Origin: Ostreiculturibacter nitratireducens
GTDB lineage: Bacteria > Pseudomonadota > Alphaproteobacteria > Rhodobacterales > Rhodobacteraceae
Length of the DNA stretch: 64,000 bases
Assembly: GCF_032670585.1 (NCBI RefSeq)
Contig: NZ_JAVQHL010000002.1
Location: forward strand, 1,116,001-1,180,000
Reading direction: 5' to 3'
The notes below the pieces were generated by a model. The model did no database searches. It was given only the letters and a program-made list of their open reading frames with translations, and had not been told where the DNA came from. Positions 1 through 8,889 of the stretch are shown here, piece by piece (position 1 is the stretch's first letter; every line of letters starts with the position of its first letter). The position numbers and the translations under genes were made by a program.

Positions 1-883
1 CGACCTTCGCGGGGAAGGTGCCGGACATCAGCAGCGGGAACCATTCGGCGTAGTCCGCCCGGAGCTTCGCGCTGTCGCTGAAAGCCCAGCGGAAGGTCGC
101 GTCCTGCACCGGCTTCACCGGGAAAAGCTGGGCGAGCGTGATGGCGATCGCGGCGCGGGTGGCTCCGGAATAGCCCATCGGGCCGAGGAGGACGAGCTTC
201 TCGACCCTTTCGGGGTAGTGGAGCGCGTAGTTCGTGGCGATGAACCCGCCCTCGGACGCTCCCACGACCGGGGCGCGCATCACGCCAAGAAGCGTCGCGA
301 CTTCGGCGTAGTGGTCGGCCTCGTCCTTGCCCGTCCGCATCCGGTTCGAAAGGTCCGCGTATTCGGAGAGCCCCGCGTCGCTTATGAGGTCTATCGCGTA
401 GATCCGGTAATTCCTCGACAGTTCTTCGGCGTTGTACTTCCACGACCAGCCCGCCACGCCCGAGGCGTGCAGAAGTAGCAGCGGTGGCGCGTCCTCCGCG
501 CCGCTCGCGATCACGTGGACCGGGCCGTAGCGGGTTCCGACAATTTTCTCCTCGTAAGGCACAGGCCATTCGGCCAGCTTCTCGGCGTAGATCGCGTGGA
601 AACGGGCGCGGATTTCAGGGCTGCCGTAGATGGACGTCCGCTCGATCGAAGCCGCCGTGACTGCGAGACCCGCGATGGCGACGAGCGCGGTCGCTCCGCG
701 CCAGATCCATCCGCGCCGGCCGAACATCCGCCGGAACATCCTTCCGGCGAAGGGAAGGCACAGGAGGGCCAGTGCCACGAATACGGCCGCGACGCGAGGG
801 GTGTCGTTCAGGGACGCTGACAGAGCGGCGAGGGCGAAGACGAGGCCGAACAAATAGCCGAACGCAGCAAGCAAATTTCGCAT
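1..883 (-). CDS. Alpha/beta hydrolase with N-terminal membrane segments (partial, 3' end outside window)
   Basis: The first 294 codons of a leftward gene are visible and the C-terminus lies beyond base 1. Three hydrophobic segments (about residues 3-23, 31-48 and 62-79) precede a soluble alpha/beta-hydrolase domain. The strand LLLLHASG near residue 140 should form the oxyanion region, and the nucleophile elbow GASEGG places the catalytic Ser at residue 210. The acid and His of the triad would be in the missing part. The ATG at 883 is preceded by GGAGGG six bases upstream, which decides the start. Substrate cannot be read; esterase, lipase or haloperoxidase-like activity is possible. The membrane anchor suggests action at the periplasmic or inner-membrane surface. 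Confidence 0.75.
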   Translation of the reverse strand, partial: MRNLLAAFGYLFGLVFALAALSASLNDTPRVAAVFVALALLCLPFAGRMFRRMFGRRGWIWRGATALVAIAGLAVTAASIERTSIYGSPEIRARFHAIYAEKLAEWPVPYEEKIVGTRYGPVHVIASGAEDAPPLLLLHASGVAGWSWKYNAEELSRNYRIYAIDLISDAGLSEYADLSNRMRTGKDEADHYAEVATLLGVMRAPVVGASEGGFIATNYALHYPERVEKLVLLGPMGYSGATRAAIAITLAQLFPVKPVQDATFRWAFSDSAKLRADYAEWFPLLMSGTFPAKV

Positions 884-988
884 CCAAGGCCCTCCGATTG
901 CCCTGTGCGCCGCCCCGGGAAGCCTAGGCGCCCCCCGTCGGTGCGGCAACCCCTTGCCCTTCGGGCGTGGGGGCCCTAGGCAGAAGCC

Positions 989-1801
989 ATGAAACTCCTA
1001 TTTCTCGGCGATGTCGTTGGCCGCGCGGGGCGCGCGGCGATCACCCAGAGGCTTCCGACGCTCAGGGCGGAGTGGAGCCTCGATTTCGTCGTGGTGAACG
1101 GCGAAAACGCCACGGGCGGCATGGGCATTTCCCCGGACCACGCCCGCGCGATCCTCTCGGCCGGGGCGGATTGCCTGACGCTTGGCGACCATGCCTTCGA
1201 CCAGAAGGACATGATGCAGTTCATCGAGCAGGAGCCGCGCATCCTCAGGCCGCTCAATTATGCGAAGGCCGCCCCCGGGAAGGGGGCGCGGCTCTTCGAG
1301 GCCAAGGGTGGTCGGAAGGTGCTCGTGGCGCAGGCCCTGGGCCAGGTCTTCATGAAGCGCGCCTTCGACGATCCTTTCTCGGCCGTGGACGCGGTCCTTC
1401 GCGCCCATCCGCTGGGCGGGCTCGCCCAGGCCACGATCGTCGACATGCACTGCGAGGCGACCTCCGAGAAGATGGCGATGGGCCACTGGTGCGACGGACG
1501 GGCGAGCCTCGTCGTAGGCACCCATACCCACATCCCCACGGCCGACGCGCAGATCCTGTCGGCCGGCACCGGATACCAGAGCGACGCCGGCATGTGCGGC
1601 GACTACAACTCGGTCATCGGCATGGACCGGGCTGAACCCATGCGCCGGTTCATCACCGGCATGGGCAAGGAAAGGCTTACCCCCGCGAACGGAGAGGCGA
1701 CGCTGTCGGGCACCTATGTCGAGACCGACGACAAGACCGGCCTCGCGACGCGCATCCGGATGATCCGCGTGGGAGGACGGCTGGAAGCAGCCGCACCATG
1801 A
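989..1801 (+). CDS. YmdB-family metallophosphoesterase (TIGR00282)
   Basis: This 270-residue protein has the full length of the YmdB-like calcineurin phosphoesterase family, which includes phosphodiesterases acting on cyclic nucleotides in Bacillus and Deinococcus. Visible metal ligands are Asp8 (GDVVGRAG), Glu39-Asn40 (NGEN), His68, His154 and the HxH pair His179/His181 (GTHTH). At position 67, where relatives usually carry the Asn of a GNHxWD motif, this protein has Asp (GDHAFD). The stop codon overlaps the next start in an ATGA, so it is probably cotranslated with the exporter downstream. The physiological substrate in alphaproteobacteria is not established; the family assignment is firm. 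Confidence 0.9.
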   Translation: MKLLFLGDVVGRAGRAAITQRLPTLRAEWSLDFVVVNGENATGGMGISPDHARAILSAGADCLTLGDHAFDQKDMMQFIEQEPRILRPLNYAKAAPGKGARLFEAKGGRKVLVAQALGQVFMKRAFDDPFSAVDAVLRAHPLGGLAQATIVDMHCEATSEKMAMGHWCDGRASLVVGTHTHIPTADAQILSAGTGYQSDAGMCGDYNSVIGMDRAEPMRRFITGMGKERLTPANGEATLSGTYVETDDKTGLATRIRMIRVGGRLEAAAP

Positions 1802-2727
1802 CCCGCGCGGCCCTGCTCCTCGCGCTTTTGTGCATCGGGGCGGGGTGGGGCTTCACCCAGCCTCTGGCCAAGATCGCGGTCTCGGAGGGCTATCGCGGCT
1901 TCGGGATCATCGTCTGGCAGTTCGCCATCGGCGTGTTCGTCCTTGGCGTCATCACGGCGCTGCGCGGCCGGCGCCTTCCGCTCGGCCGCGCGCCGCTGGC
2001 GCTTTACGCGGTGGTCGCGCTCATCGGCACGGTTCTTCCGAACGCGGCCTCCTACCAGGCGGCGGTGTATCTGCCGGCCGGGATCATTTCGATCTGCATT
2101 TCGCTCGTGCCGATCCTCGCGTTTCCTGTCGCGCTTCTGATGCGGCTCGACCGCTTCGGCTGGGTCCGCTTTACCGGGCTTGTTCTGGGGCTGACGGGCG
2201 TCCTGATGATCGTCGTGCCGGGATCGAGCCTGCCCGACCGCGCCATGCTGGCCGCCGTGCCGCTCGCGCTGATCGCGCCGCTCTGCTACGCCTTCGAGGG
2301 CAACATCGTCGCGAAATGGGGAACATTCGGCATGGACCCGATTCAGGTGCTGCTGGGCGCCTCCGTCGTCGGCATCCTCTTCGCGGTGCCGCTGGCATTC
2401 GTGACGGGCCAGTGGATCACCCCGCCCGCCGTGTTCCGAGCGCCGGACTGGGCCATCGTCGTTTCCTCGGCGATCCACGCCTTCGCCTATGCCGCCTACG
2501 TCGGCATGGTCGGCCGCGCGGGCCCGGTCTTCGCGGTGCAGGTCGCCTACCTCGTCACGGGCTTCGGCGTCCTCTGGGCCATGGCGATCCTGGGCGAGGC
2601 CTATAGCGGCTGGATCTGGGCGTCCCTGGCGCTCATGTTCGCGGGAATGTTTCTCGTTCAACCCCGGAAGATCCGCCGGGCGGCCGCAGCCGCGCTTGTG
2701 CCCCCCGGGCCCTCGGCTAATATCTGA
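1798..2727 (+). CDS. DMT-superfamily (EamA) transporter
   Basis: A 309-residue polytopic inner-membrane protein made of two homologous EamA halves, about ten hydrophobic helices in all. Such proteins export amino acids, nucleotides or drugs by secondary transport. The N-terminal helix carries the typical GAGWGFTQPLAK pattern and the second half starts near residue 155. Its ATG overlaps the stop of the phosphoesterase gene by four bases, so translational coupling is likely. The substrate cannot be predicted from sequence. A second, distinct EamA protein lies at 7983-8888. Confidence 0.85.
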   Translation: MTRAALLLALLCIGAGWGFTQPLAKIAVSEGYRGFGIIVWQFAIGVFVLGVITALRGRRLPLGRAPLALYAVVALIGTVLPNAASYQAAVYLPAGIISICISLVPILAFPVALLMRLDRFGWVRFTGLVLGLTGVLMIVVPGSSLPDRAMLAAVPLALIAPLCYAFEGNIVAKWGTFGMDPIQVLLGASVVGILFAVPLAFVTGQWITPPAVFRAPDWAIVVSSAIHAFAYAAYVGMVGRAGPVFAVQVAYLVTGFGVLWAMAILGEAYSGWIWASLALMFAGMFLVQPRKIRRAAAAALVPPGPSANI

Positions 2728-2751
2728 GCCGATGCGCGCGCGAAGGATTCG

Positions 2752-4530
2752 ATGCTAGACCTTGCCCTGCCGGCCCAGACAGAGGCCATTTTCACGCTCC
2801 TCGTCGTCGTGGGGATGTTCCTTCTCTTCGTGACAGAGCGCTACCCCGCCGAGGTCGTGGCGATGTCGGGGGCGGCGCTCTTCATCTTCACCGGCATCCT
2901 TCCTGTCGACGAGGCGACTAAGGTCCTGTCGAATCCCGCGCCCTGGACCATCGCCTTCATGTTCCTCATCATGGGCGGTCTCGTGCGCACCGGCGCGCTG
3001 GAGACCATGACGCGGATGGCCGAACGCTATGCCCAGACCGCGCCGAAGCGCACTATCATCGGGCTGTTCTTCGCCGTCATCGCCGCCTCGGCCTTCATGA
3101 ACAACACCCCTGTCGTCGCCGTCGCGATCCCGATCATGATCCAGATCGCGCGCCGGATCGGCTCGACACCCTCGAAACTCCTGATCCCGCTGTCCTACTG
3201 CACCATTCTTGGCGGGATGATCACGCTCATCGGCACCTCGACGAACCTCCTCGTCGACGGTGTCGCGCGCCACAAGGGGCTCGAGCCCTTCGGAATTTTC
3301 GAGATCGCGCCACTCGGGCTCGCCATGACGGTCGCGGGGGCGACTCTGATGGCGATCGCCGGGCCGAGGCTTCTGCCGGTTCGCGCCTCTCTCGGGATGC
3401 TCATGTCCGACAGGGCGCGGATGAAGTTCTTCACCGAGGTCGCGGTGCCGGAGGATTCCGCGCTGATCGGCCAGAAGGTGCTCGAGGTCGACGTCTTCCG
3501 CCGCGACGGTGTCCGGGTCATCGACGTCCTTCGCGGCGATGCCTCGCTCCGCCGCGATCTCGCGCCCGTCGTTCTCGAGGCCGGCGACCGGGTGGTTCTG
3601 CGAACCGAGATGGCGGAACTTCTGGGCCTTCAGCAGCACCGCGACGTGCGGATGGTGGACAAGCTGTCCTCGGTCCAGACCGAGACGGTCGAGGTTCTGA
3701 TCACGCCCGGCTGCCGCATGATCGGCCGTTCGCTTGGCGAGCTTCGCCTGCGCCGCCGTTATGGCGTCTATCCGCTTGCCGTGCACCGGCGGAACCAGAA
3801 CATCGGCCGCCAACTCGATGATCTCGTGATCACGGTGGGCGACACGCTCCTCCTCGAAGGCGCGCCGGCCGACATCCGGCGTCTGGCCGACGACCAGGAG
3901 CTTGTCGACATCACCCATCCCAAGGCGCGGCCTTACCGTCGGGCGCACGCGCCCGTGGCGATCGGCGCCCTGGCGGGGATCGTGATCCTGGCGGCATTCG
4001 ACGTCGCGCCGATCCTCGTTCTGTCCTTCCTCGCGGTGGCCGTGATCCTCGTCCTGCGCTGCGTCGATGCCGACGAGGCGTTCAGCTTCATCGAGGGCCG
4101 GCTGCTCGCCCTGATCTTCGGAATGCTCGCCGTGGGTGCGGCGCTGGATGCCTCTGGCGCGGTCGACATGATCGTGGGCGTCGTCGCGCCGCATCTCAAG
4201 GGCCTGCCGCCGTGGGCGGCCATCGCGGCGGTCTACATCCTCGGCCTGACGCTGACGGAGTTCCTGTCGAACAACGCGGTCGCGGTCATCTTCACACCCA
4301 TCGCCATCGAACTCGGCCTGTCACTAGGACTGGACCCGCGACCATTCGCGGTGGCGGTGATGTTCTCCGCCTCCGTCGCCTTCGCGACGCCGATCGGGTA
4401 CCAGACGAACATGATGGTCTTCGGTCCGGGCGGCTACCGCTTCACCGATTACATGCGCCTCGGCCTGCCTCTGAACATTGTCACGGCGCTGGTTGGATGC
4501 CTTCTGATCCCGGTGCTGTGGCCGGTCTGA
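2752..4530 (+). CDS. SLC13-family permease with two RCK_C (TrkA-C) domains
   Basis: A 592-residue membrane protein. Hydrophobic helices fill residues 1-215 and about 400-592. Between them lie two cytosolic RCK_C/TrkA-C-like domains (about 220-295 and 310-385, each starting near a VPED/TPGC segment). Signature stretches FMNNTPVVA and FLSNNAVAV match the paired hairpins of the ArsB/NhaD/SLC13 superfamily, which exchange anions such as dicarboxylate or sulfate, or cations. The substrate is not determinable here. It sits 24 bases after the EamA gene in the same direction and ends eight bases before the stop of a convergent paralogue. Confidence 0.88.
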   Translation: MLDLALPAQTEAIFTLLVVVGMFLLFVTERYPAEVVAMSGAALFIFTGILPVDEATKVLSNPAPWTIAFMFLIMGGLVRTGALETMTRMAERYAQTAPKRTIIGLFFAVIAASAFMNNTPVVAVAIPIMIQIARRIGSTPSKLLIPLSYCTILGGMITLIGTSTNLLVDGVARHKGLEPFGIFEIAPLGLAMTVAGATLMAIAGPRLLPVRASLGMLMSDRARMKFFTEVAVPEDSALIGQKVLEVDVFRRDGVRVIDVLRGDASLRRDLAPVVLEAGDRVVLRTEMAELLGLQQHRDVRMVDKLSSVQTETVEVLITPGCRMIGRSLGELRLRRRYGVYPLAVHRRNQNIGRQLDDLVITVGDTLLLEGAPADIRRLADDQELVDITHPKARPYRRAHAPVAIGALAGIVILAAFDVAPILVLSFLAVAVILVLRCVDADEAFSFIEGRLLALIFGMLAVGAALDASGAVDMIVGVVAPHLKGLPPWAAIAAVYILGLTLTEFLSNNAVAVIFTPIAIELGLSLGLDPRPFAVAVMFSASVAFATPIGYQTNMMVFGPGGYRFTDYMRLGLPLNIVTALVGCLLIPVLWPV

Positions 4531-4538
4531 CGGTACGC

Positions 4539-6335
4539 CTAGGGATATAGCGGCCAGAAGAACAGGATCAGCGGCACCCCGGCCGCCACGACGATGATCT
4601 CCAGCGGAAGGCCCATGCGCCAGTAATCCCCGAAGCCGTAGCCTCCGGGGCCGAGGATCAGCGTGTTGTTCTTGTGCCCGATGGGCGTGAGGAAGGCGCA
4701 GGAAGCCGCGACCGCGACGGCCATCAGGAAAGGGTCCGGGGCGACGCCGTAGCTTTGGGCCATGCCAAGGCCGATCGGCGCCGCGACGATCGCGGTCGCC
4801 GTGTTGTTCAGGACGTCCGACAGCGTCATCGTCACGGCCATCAGGAGGGTCAGCGCAACCCAGGGCGGCAGGTCGCCCGCAAGCCAGGTGAGCCCCTCGA
4901 CGATCAGTTGCGTGCCGCCCGATGTCTCCAGCGCCGCGCCGAGCGGGATCATCGAGCCGAGGAGCACGATGACCGGCCATTCCACTTGGTCGTAAAGCTC
5001 CGAAAGCGGCAATATCCCGAGGACGACGTAAAGGACGACGACGCAGCCGAGGGCGATCGGCAGGTAGAGGAAGCCGAGGCTCGCGAGCGCCACCGCGGCG
5101 GCGAAGATGCCAATCGCGGCCCAGGTCTTGGTCTCGACCGTCACGGCGAGGCCTCGCTCCGCCAGCGGCAGGCAGCCCAGCCACTTGACGACCTCCCCGG
5201 CCGTCTCCGCCGGCGCGACCAGAAGGAGGATGTCCCCCGGCCGCACGATCTCGCGCCGGACATGGGACGTGATCCGGCGCCCCTGCCGCGCGATCCCCAC
5301 CAGCACCGTCCGGCGCCGCCATCCGAGCCCGATCGCGGCAGCGGAGCGCCCCGCGATGCGCGCGCCCTCCGGCACCACGGCCTCGACCACGGTCAGGCCA
5401 TCGCCTCCGGACTCGCTGCGGAGCGCGGCGAGGCGTTTTTCATCGGCGAAATCCAGGGACAGCGCCGCCCGGAATTCGTCCAGCGCGCCCGGCTCGGCCT
5501 CCAGCACGATCCCGTCGCCCGCTTCCAGTACCCGCACCCGAGCCGCCGCCCCAAGGCGTCGTCGCCCGTTGCGGACGAGCCCCACGATCTCCACCCCGGC
5601 GGTGTCGGCTTCCTCGTCGAGATCGGCAAGCGCCCGCCCGATCAGGCGAGAGTCCTCCGGAACGGTGAGTTCCGCGATATAGTGCGCGATCTCACCCATA
5701 GGCGCCCCGCCGGCCACTGCCTCGGCCCGGACGGGGATCAGCCGCCAGCCGACCGTCGCGACGAAAAGAAGCCCGATCAGCGCGACGAGCGCCCCGACCG
5801 GCGCGAAGTCGAACATCTCGTAGGATTGGCCAAGCGCGCTTTCGCGGTAGGTCGCGATGATGATGTTCGGCGGCGTGCCGATCAGCGTTGCCATGCCCCC
5901 GAGGATCGTGGCGAAGGACAGCGGCATCAGCGACAGCCCCGGCGCGCGCCCCGCCTTGCGCGAAGTCTGGACGTCGACCGGCATCAGGAGCGCAAGCGCA
6001 GCCACATTGTTCATGAAGGCCGAAAGAACGCCCCCGACGACCCCCATCACCGCAATATGCCCGCCAAGGGACCGGCCCGCGTCCACGAGCGTGCGGGTGA
6101 TGAGATAGACCGCCCCCGACCGCACGAGGCCGGCCGAGACGATCAGGACGAGCGCGACGACCATCGTGGCGGGATGCCCGAATCCTGTGAACGCGACATC
6201 CACCGGTACCGTCCCGAGCACCACGCCCGCCATCAACGCGGCGAACGCGACGAGGTCATAACGCCAGCGGCCCCAGATCAGGAGCGCGAAGACGATTCCG
6301 AAGAGCGAGAAGAGGATGATCTGGTCCTGGGGCAT
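4539..6335 (-). CDS. SLC13-family permease with RCK_C domains (second copy)
   Basis: A leftward 598-residue paralogue of the neighbouring permease with the same architecture: N-terminal helices with FMNNVAALA, two central RCK_C-like domains (one beginning at TVPEDSRLIG), and C-terminal helices with VLNNTATAI. I chose the ATG at 6335 (MPQDQ) because GGAGA lies just upstream. An in-frame GTG at 6359 would add eight residues but has no better ribosome site. The family transports sulfate, carboxylates or related anions; substrate specificity is not readable. The convergent arrangement suggests divergence after duplication, with independent promoters. Confidence 0.87.
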   Translation of the reverse strand: MPQDQIILFSLFGIVFALLIWGRWRYDLVAFAALMAGVVLGTVPVDVAFTGFGHPATMVVALVLIVSAGLVRSGAVYLITRTLVDAGRSLGGHIAVMGVVGGVLSAFMNNVAALALLMPVDVQTSRKAGRAPGLSLMPLSFATILGGMATLIGTPPNIIIATYRESALGQSYEMFDFAPVGALVALIGLLFVATVGWRLIPVRAEAVAGGAPMGEIAHYIAELTVPEDSRLIGRALADLDEEADTAGVEIVGLVRNGRRRLGAAARVRVLEAGDGIVLEAEPGALDEFRAALSLDFADEKRLAALRSESGGDGLTVVEAVVPEGARIAGRSAAAIGLGWRRRTVLVGIARQGRRITSHVRREIVRPGDILLLVAPAETAGEVVKWLGCLPLAERGLAVTVETKTWAAIGIFAAAVALASLGFLYLPIALGCVVVLYVVLGILPLSELYDQVEWPVIVLLGSMIPLGAALETSGGTQLIVEGLTWLAGDLPPWVALTLLMAVTMTLSDVLNNTATAIVAAPIGLGMAQSYGVAPDPFLMAVAVAASCAFLTPIGHKNNTLILGPGGYGFGDYWRMGLPLEIIVVAAGVPLILFFWPLYP

Positions 6336-6466
6336 TGCGCGATCTCCGATTGGCCCCACTCTGCGCCGGCCCGGACGCCGGACGCAAGGCGCGCGGGGGT
6401 TGAAGCCCTGCGCCGCGGTAGCATATAGAAGCGCCGAAACCCGACATCAGTGATGGAACGAAGGTC

Positions 6467-7207
6467 ATGGCAGGCCACTCAAAGTGGGCGAACATCCAGC
6501 ACCGCAAGGGCAAGCAGGATGCGTTGCGCTCGAAGCTCTTCTCGAAGCTCGCGAAGGAGATCACCGTCGCCGCCAAGATGGGCGACCCCGATCCCGACAA
6601 GAACCCGCGCCTGCGCCTTGCGGTGAAGGAAGCGAAGTCCAACTCGGTGCCGAAGGACGTGATCGACCGCGCGATCAAGAAGTCGCAGGGCGGCGATGCC
6701 GAGAACTATGACGAGATCCGCTATGAGGGCTATGGCCCGAACGGCATCGCGATCATCGTCGAGGCGATGACCGACAACCGCAACCGCACCGCGTCGAACG
6801 TCCGCAGCTACTTCACGAAGTTCGGCGGGAACCTCGGCGAGACGGGGTCTGTCTCGTTCATGTTCGACCGGGTGGGGGAAATCAAGTATCCGACCTCCGT
6901 GGGCGACGCCGACATGGTGATGATGGCCGCGCTGGAAGCCGGGGCCGATGATTTCGAGGCCGACGAGGAAGGCTACTGGATCACCTGCGCCGACACCGCG
7001 CTGAACGAGGTCTCGACCGCGCTCGAAGCCGATCTCGGCGAAAGCGAGACGGCGAAACTCATCTGGCGGCCGCAGACCCGGACGGAGCTCGACCTCGAAG
7101 GGGCGCAGAAGCTGATGAAACTCATCGACGCGCTCGAAGAGGATGACGACGTCCAGAATGTGACCGGGAACTTTGACATTCCCGACGAGGTCGCGGCGCA
7201 GCTCTGA
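6467..7207 (+). CDS. yebC: YebC/PmpR family protein
   Basis: A 246-residue cytoplasmic protein beginning MAGHSKWANIQHRKG, the hallmark N-terminus of the YebC/TACO1 family, followed by NSVPKDVIDRAIKK and YEGYGPNGIAI. Members bind nucleic acid or the ribosome and have been described both as transcriptional regulators (PmpR) and as translation factors that relieve stalling at proline stretches. The length is standard. It stands alone between a leftward permease and lysE; a strong hairpin follows it at 7217-7243. In many bacteria yebC adjoins ruvC, which is not seen here. Confidence 0.95.
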   Translation: MAGHSKWANIQHRKGKQDALRSKLFSKLAKEITVAAKMGDPDPDKNPRLRLAVKEAKSNSVPKDVIDRAIKKSQGGDAENYDEIRYEGYGPNGIAIIVEAMTDNRNRTASNVRSYFTKFGGNLGETGSVSFMFDRVGEIKYPTSVGDADMVMMAALEAGADDFEADEEGYWITCADTALNEVSTALEADLGESETAKLIWRPQTRTELDLEGAQKLMKLIDALEEDDDVQNVTGNFDIPDEVAAQL

Positions 7208-7216
7208 ACGCGAAAC

Positions 7217-7243
7217 CGACGGCGCGTGGACTGCGCGCCGTCG
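7217..7243 (+). terminator. Hairpin after yebC
   Basis: A perfect 10-base-pair stem (CGACGGCGCG / CGCGCCGTCG) with a seven-base loop begins nine bases after the yebC stop. No T-run follows, so it may be a Rho-assisted or RNA-stabilising hairpin rather than a classic intrinsic terminator. Confidence 0.5.
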
Positions 7244-7341
7244 AACCGCGGTGCTCCGGCGGATTTCGGCGGGAGTGATCACCAGGACGCGACCTGATCG
7301 CTCTCTGCCTCAAGTCGGTCCCCGAGACACCGGAGAGCCCG

Positions 7342-7944
7342 ATGACGTCTTCCTTCCTGGACGGGATGCTGCTGTCACTCGGCCTGATCGCGGCGATCGG
7401 GGCGCAGAACGCCTTCGTGCTGCGCCAGGGGCTTCGGCGTGAGCATGTGTTGCCGGTCGTTCTCTTCTGCGCGGCGTCCGACGCATTCCTGATCGCCGTC
7501 GGGGTATCGGGCTTCGCTGTGGCCTCCAATGCTGCCCCGTGGCTCATGAAGGGCCTCCTTTGGGGCGGCATCGCATTTCTTCTCTGGTATGGCGCGCGGG
7601 CTTTCCGTTCCGCGTGGCGCGGTGGCGAGGCACTGGCCGCGGCGAACGGCGCGAAGGCCGCGCTTCTGCCGACGCTCGGGACGATTGCCGCCCTGACCTG
7701 GGGCAATCCGCATGTCTACCTGGACACGGTCGTCTTTCTGGGCACGATCTCGTCGCAATACCCGGGCCGGGAGGCGATGTTCGGCATGGGCGCGGCCACG
7801 GGGTCCTTCCTGTTCTTCTCGTCGCTCGGGTTCGGCGCCCGGCTCGCGGCGCCCCTCTTCGCGCGCCCGCTGGCCTGGCGGATCCTCGATACCGTGATCG
7901 GGATCACCATGTGGTCGATCGCAGCGCGCCTTGCGCTGGGCTGA
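7342..7944 (+). CDS. LysE/RhtB-family amino acid exporter
   Basis: A 200-residue inner-membrane protein with about six hydrophobic helices. The N-terminal pattern LGLIAAIGAQNAFVLRQGL is diagnostic of the LysE branch (lysine/arginine exporters, ArgO-like), and a second conserved stretch TWGNPHVYLDTV lies near residue 130. It would expel basic amino acids and so prevent growth-inhibiting accumulation. A LysG/ArgP-type LysR regulator often adjoins such genes but none is visible here. The ATG at 7342 is preceded by GGAGAG. An EamA exporter follows 38 bases later in the same direction. Confidence 0.9.
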   Translation: MTSSFLDGMLLSLGLIAAIGAQNAFVLRQGLRREHVLPVVLFCAASDAFLIAVGVSGFAVASNAAPWLMKGLLWGGIAFLLWYGARAFRSAWRGGEALAAANGAKAALLPTLGTIAALTWGNPHVYLDTVVFLGTISSQYPGREAMFGMGAATGSFLFFSSLGFGARLAAPLFARPLAWRILDTVIGITMWSIAARLALG

Positions 7945-7982
7945 GCCTTGCACGCGGCGCGGCGTTGGGATCATGTGTCGGC

Positions 7983-8888
7983 ATGACTTCCGAGGCCCCT
8001 CCCAATCCTCTCCGCGGCATTCTCTGGATGCTCGCCTCCGGCCTGAGCTTCGTCGGCGTCACCGGGATCGTGCGGCACCTCGGCACGGCGCTCCCCGCCG
8101 TCGAAAGCGCATTCATCCGCTTCGCCTTCGGGCTCCTGTTCCTCGTCCCCACGCTCCTGCCCGCGCTGCGGGCGGGTTTCGCGCCGGGCGCGATGCGTCT
8201 TTTCGCGGCCCGGGGTGCGCTTCACACGCTCGCGGTGACGCTCTGGTTCTTTGCCATGGCCCGCATCCCGGTCGCCGAGGTGACGGCGATCGGCTACCTG
8301 AACCCGATCGTGGTGACGATTGGCGCCGCACTCGTCTTCGGAGAGAGACTGGCCGTCCGCCGGATCCTGGCCATCGTCGTCGCCTTCGCGGGCGCGGTCG
8401 TGATCCTGCGGCCCGGCCTGCGCGAGGTTCTGCCCGGCCATTTCGCCCAGCTCGGCGCGGCGACGAGCTTCGGGCTCTCATACCTCATCGCCAAGCGGCT
8501 TTCGGCAATCGCGCCGGCAAGTGTCGTGGTCGCGATGATGTCGCTTGTCGTGACGGTCGGTCTCCTGCCGTTTGCCCTTCTGGTCTGGGTGCCGCCGGAG
8601 CCCGCTCAGGTCGGCTGGCTCGCGCTTGTCGCGGTCTTCGCGACGACGGGCCATTACGCCATGACCCGGGCCTTTGCCTTGGCACCGCTGACGGTCACCC
8701 AGCCCGTCACGTTCCTCCAGCTCGTCTGGGCGACGCTCCTTGGCGCGCTGGCATTCGGGGAAATCGTGGATCCGTTCGTTCTTCTGGGCGGCGGCATGAT
8801 CATCGCCGCGATCACCTACATCACCTGGCGCGAGGCCCGGCTCAGGCGCCTCGGCGTGACGCCGCCGGTCGGCGCGACCAAGCTATAG
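7983..8888 (+). CDS. DMT-superfamily (EamA) transporter
   Basis: A 301-residue protein with ten predicted helices in two EamA repeats. The reading frame extends further upstream, but the upstream part overlaps lysE and reads as arginine-rich non-membrane sequence, so I place the start at the ATG at 7983 (MTSEAPPNP), giving the usual family length. Function is export of small metabolites by secondary transport; substrate unknown. It ends one base before the stop codon of the convergent choV gene. Confidence 0.85.
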   Translation: MTSEAPPNPLRGILWMLASGLSFVGVTGIVRHLGTALPAVESAFIRFAFGLLFLVPTLLPALRAGFAPGAMRLFAARGALHTLAVTLWFFAMARIPVAEVTAIGYLNPIVVTIGAALVFGERLAVRRILAIVVAFAGAVVILRPGLREVLPGHFAQLGAATSFGLSYLIAKRLSAIAPASVVVAMMSLVVTVGLLPFALLVWVPPEPAQVGWLALVAVFATTGHYAMTRAFALAPLTVTQPVTFLQLVWATLLGALAFGEIVDPFVLLGGGMIIAAITYITWREARLRRLGVTPPVGATKL

Positions 8889-8889
8889 G

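Noticed and set aside
4674..6428. Rightward open frame of about 580 codons opposite the second SLC13 permease
   Set aside because: Composition is typical of antisense shadow (RDGHER-rich), while the leftward frame encodes a full membrane protein with known motifs.
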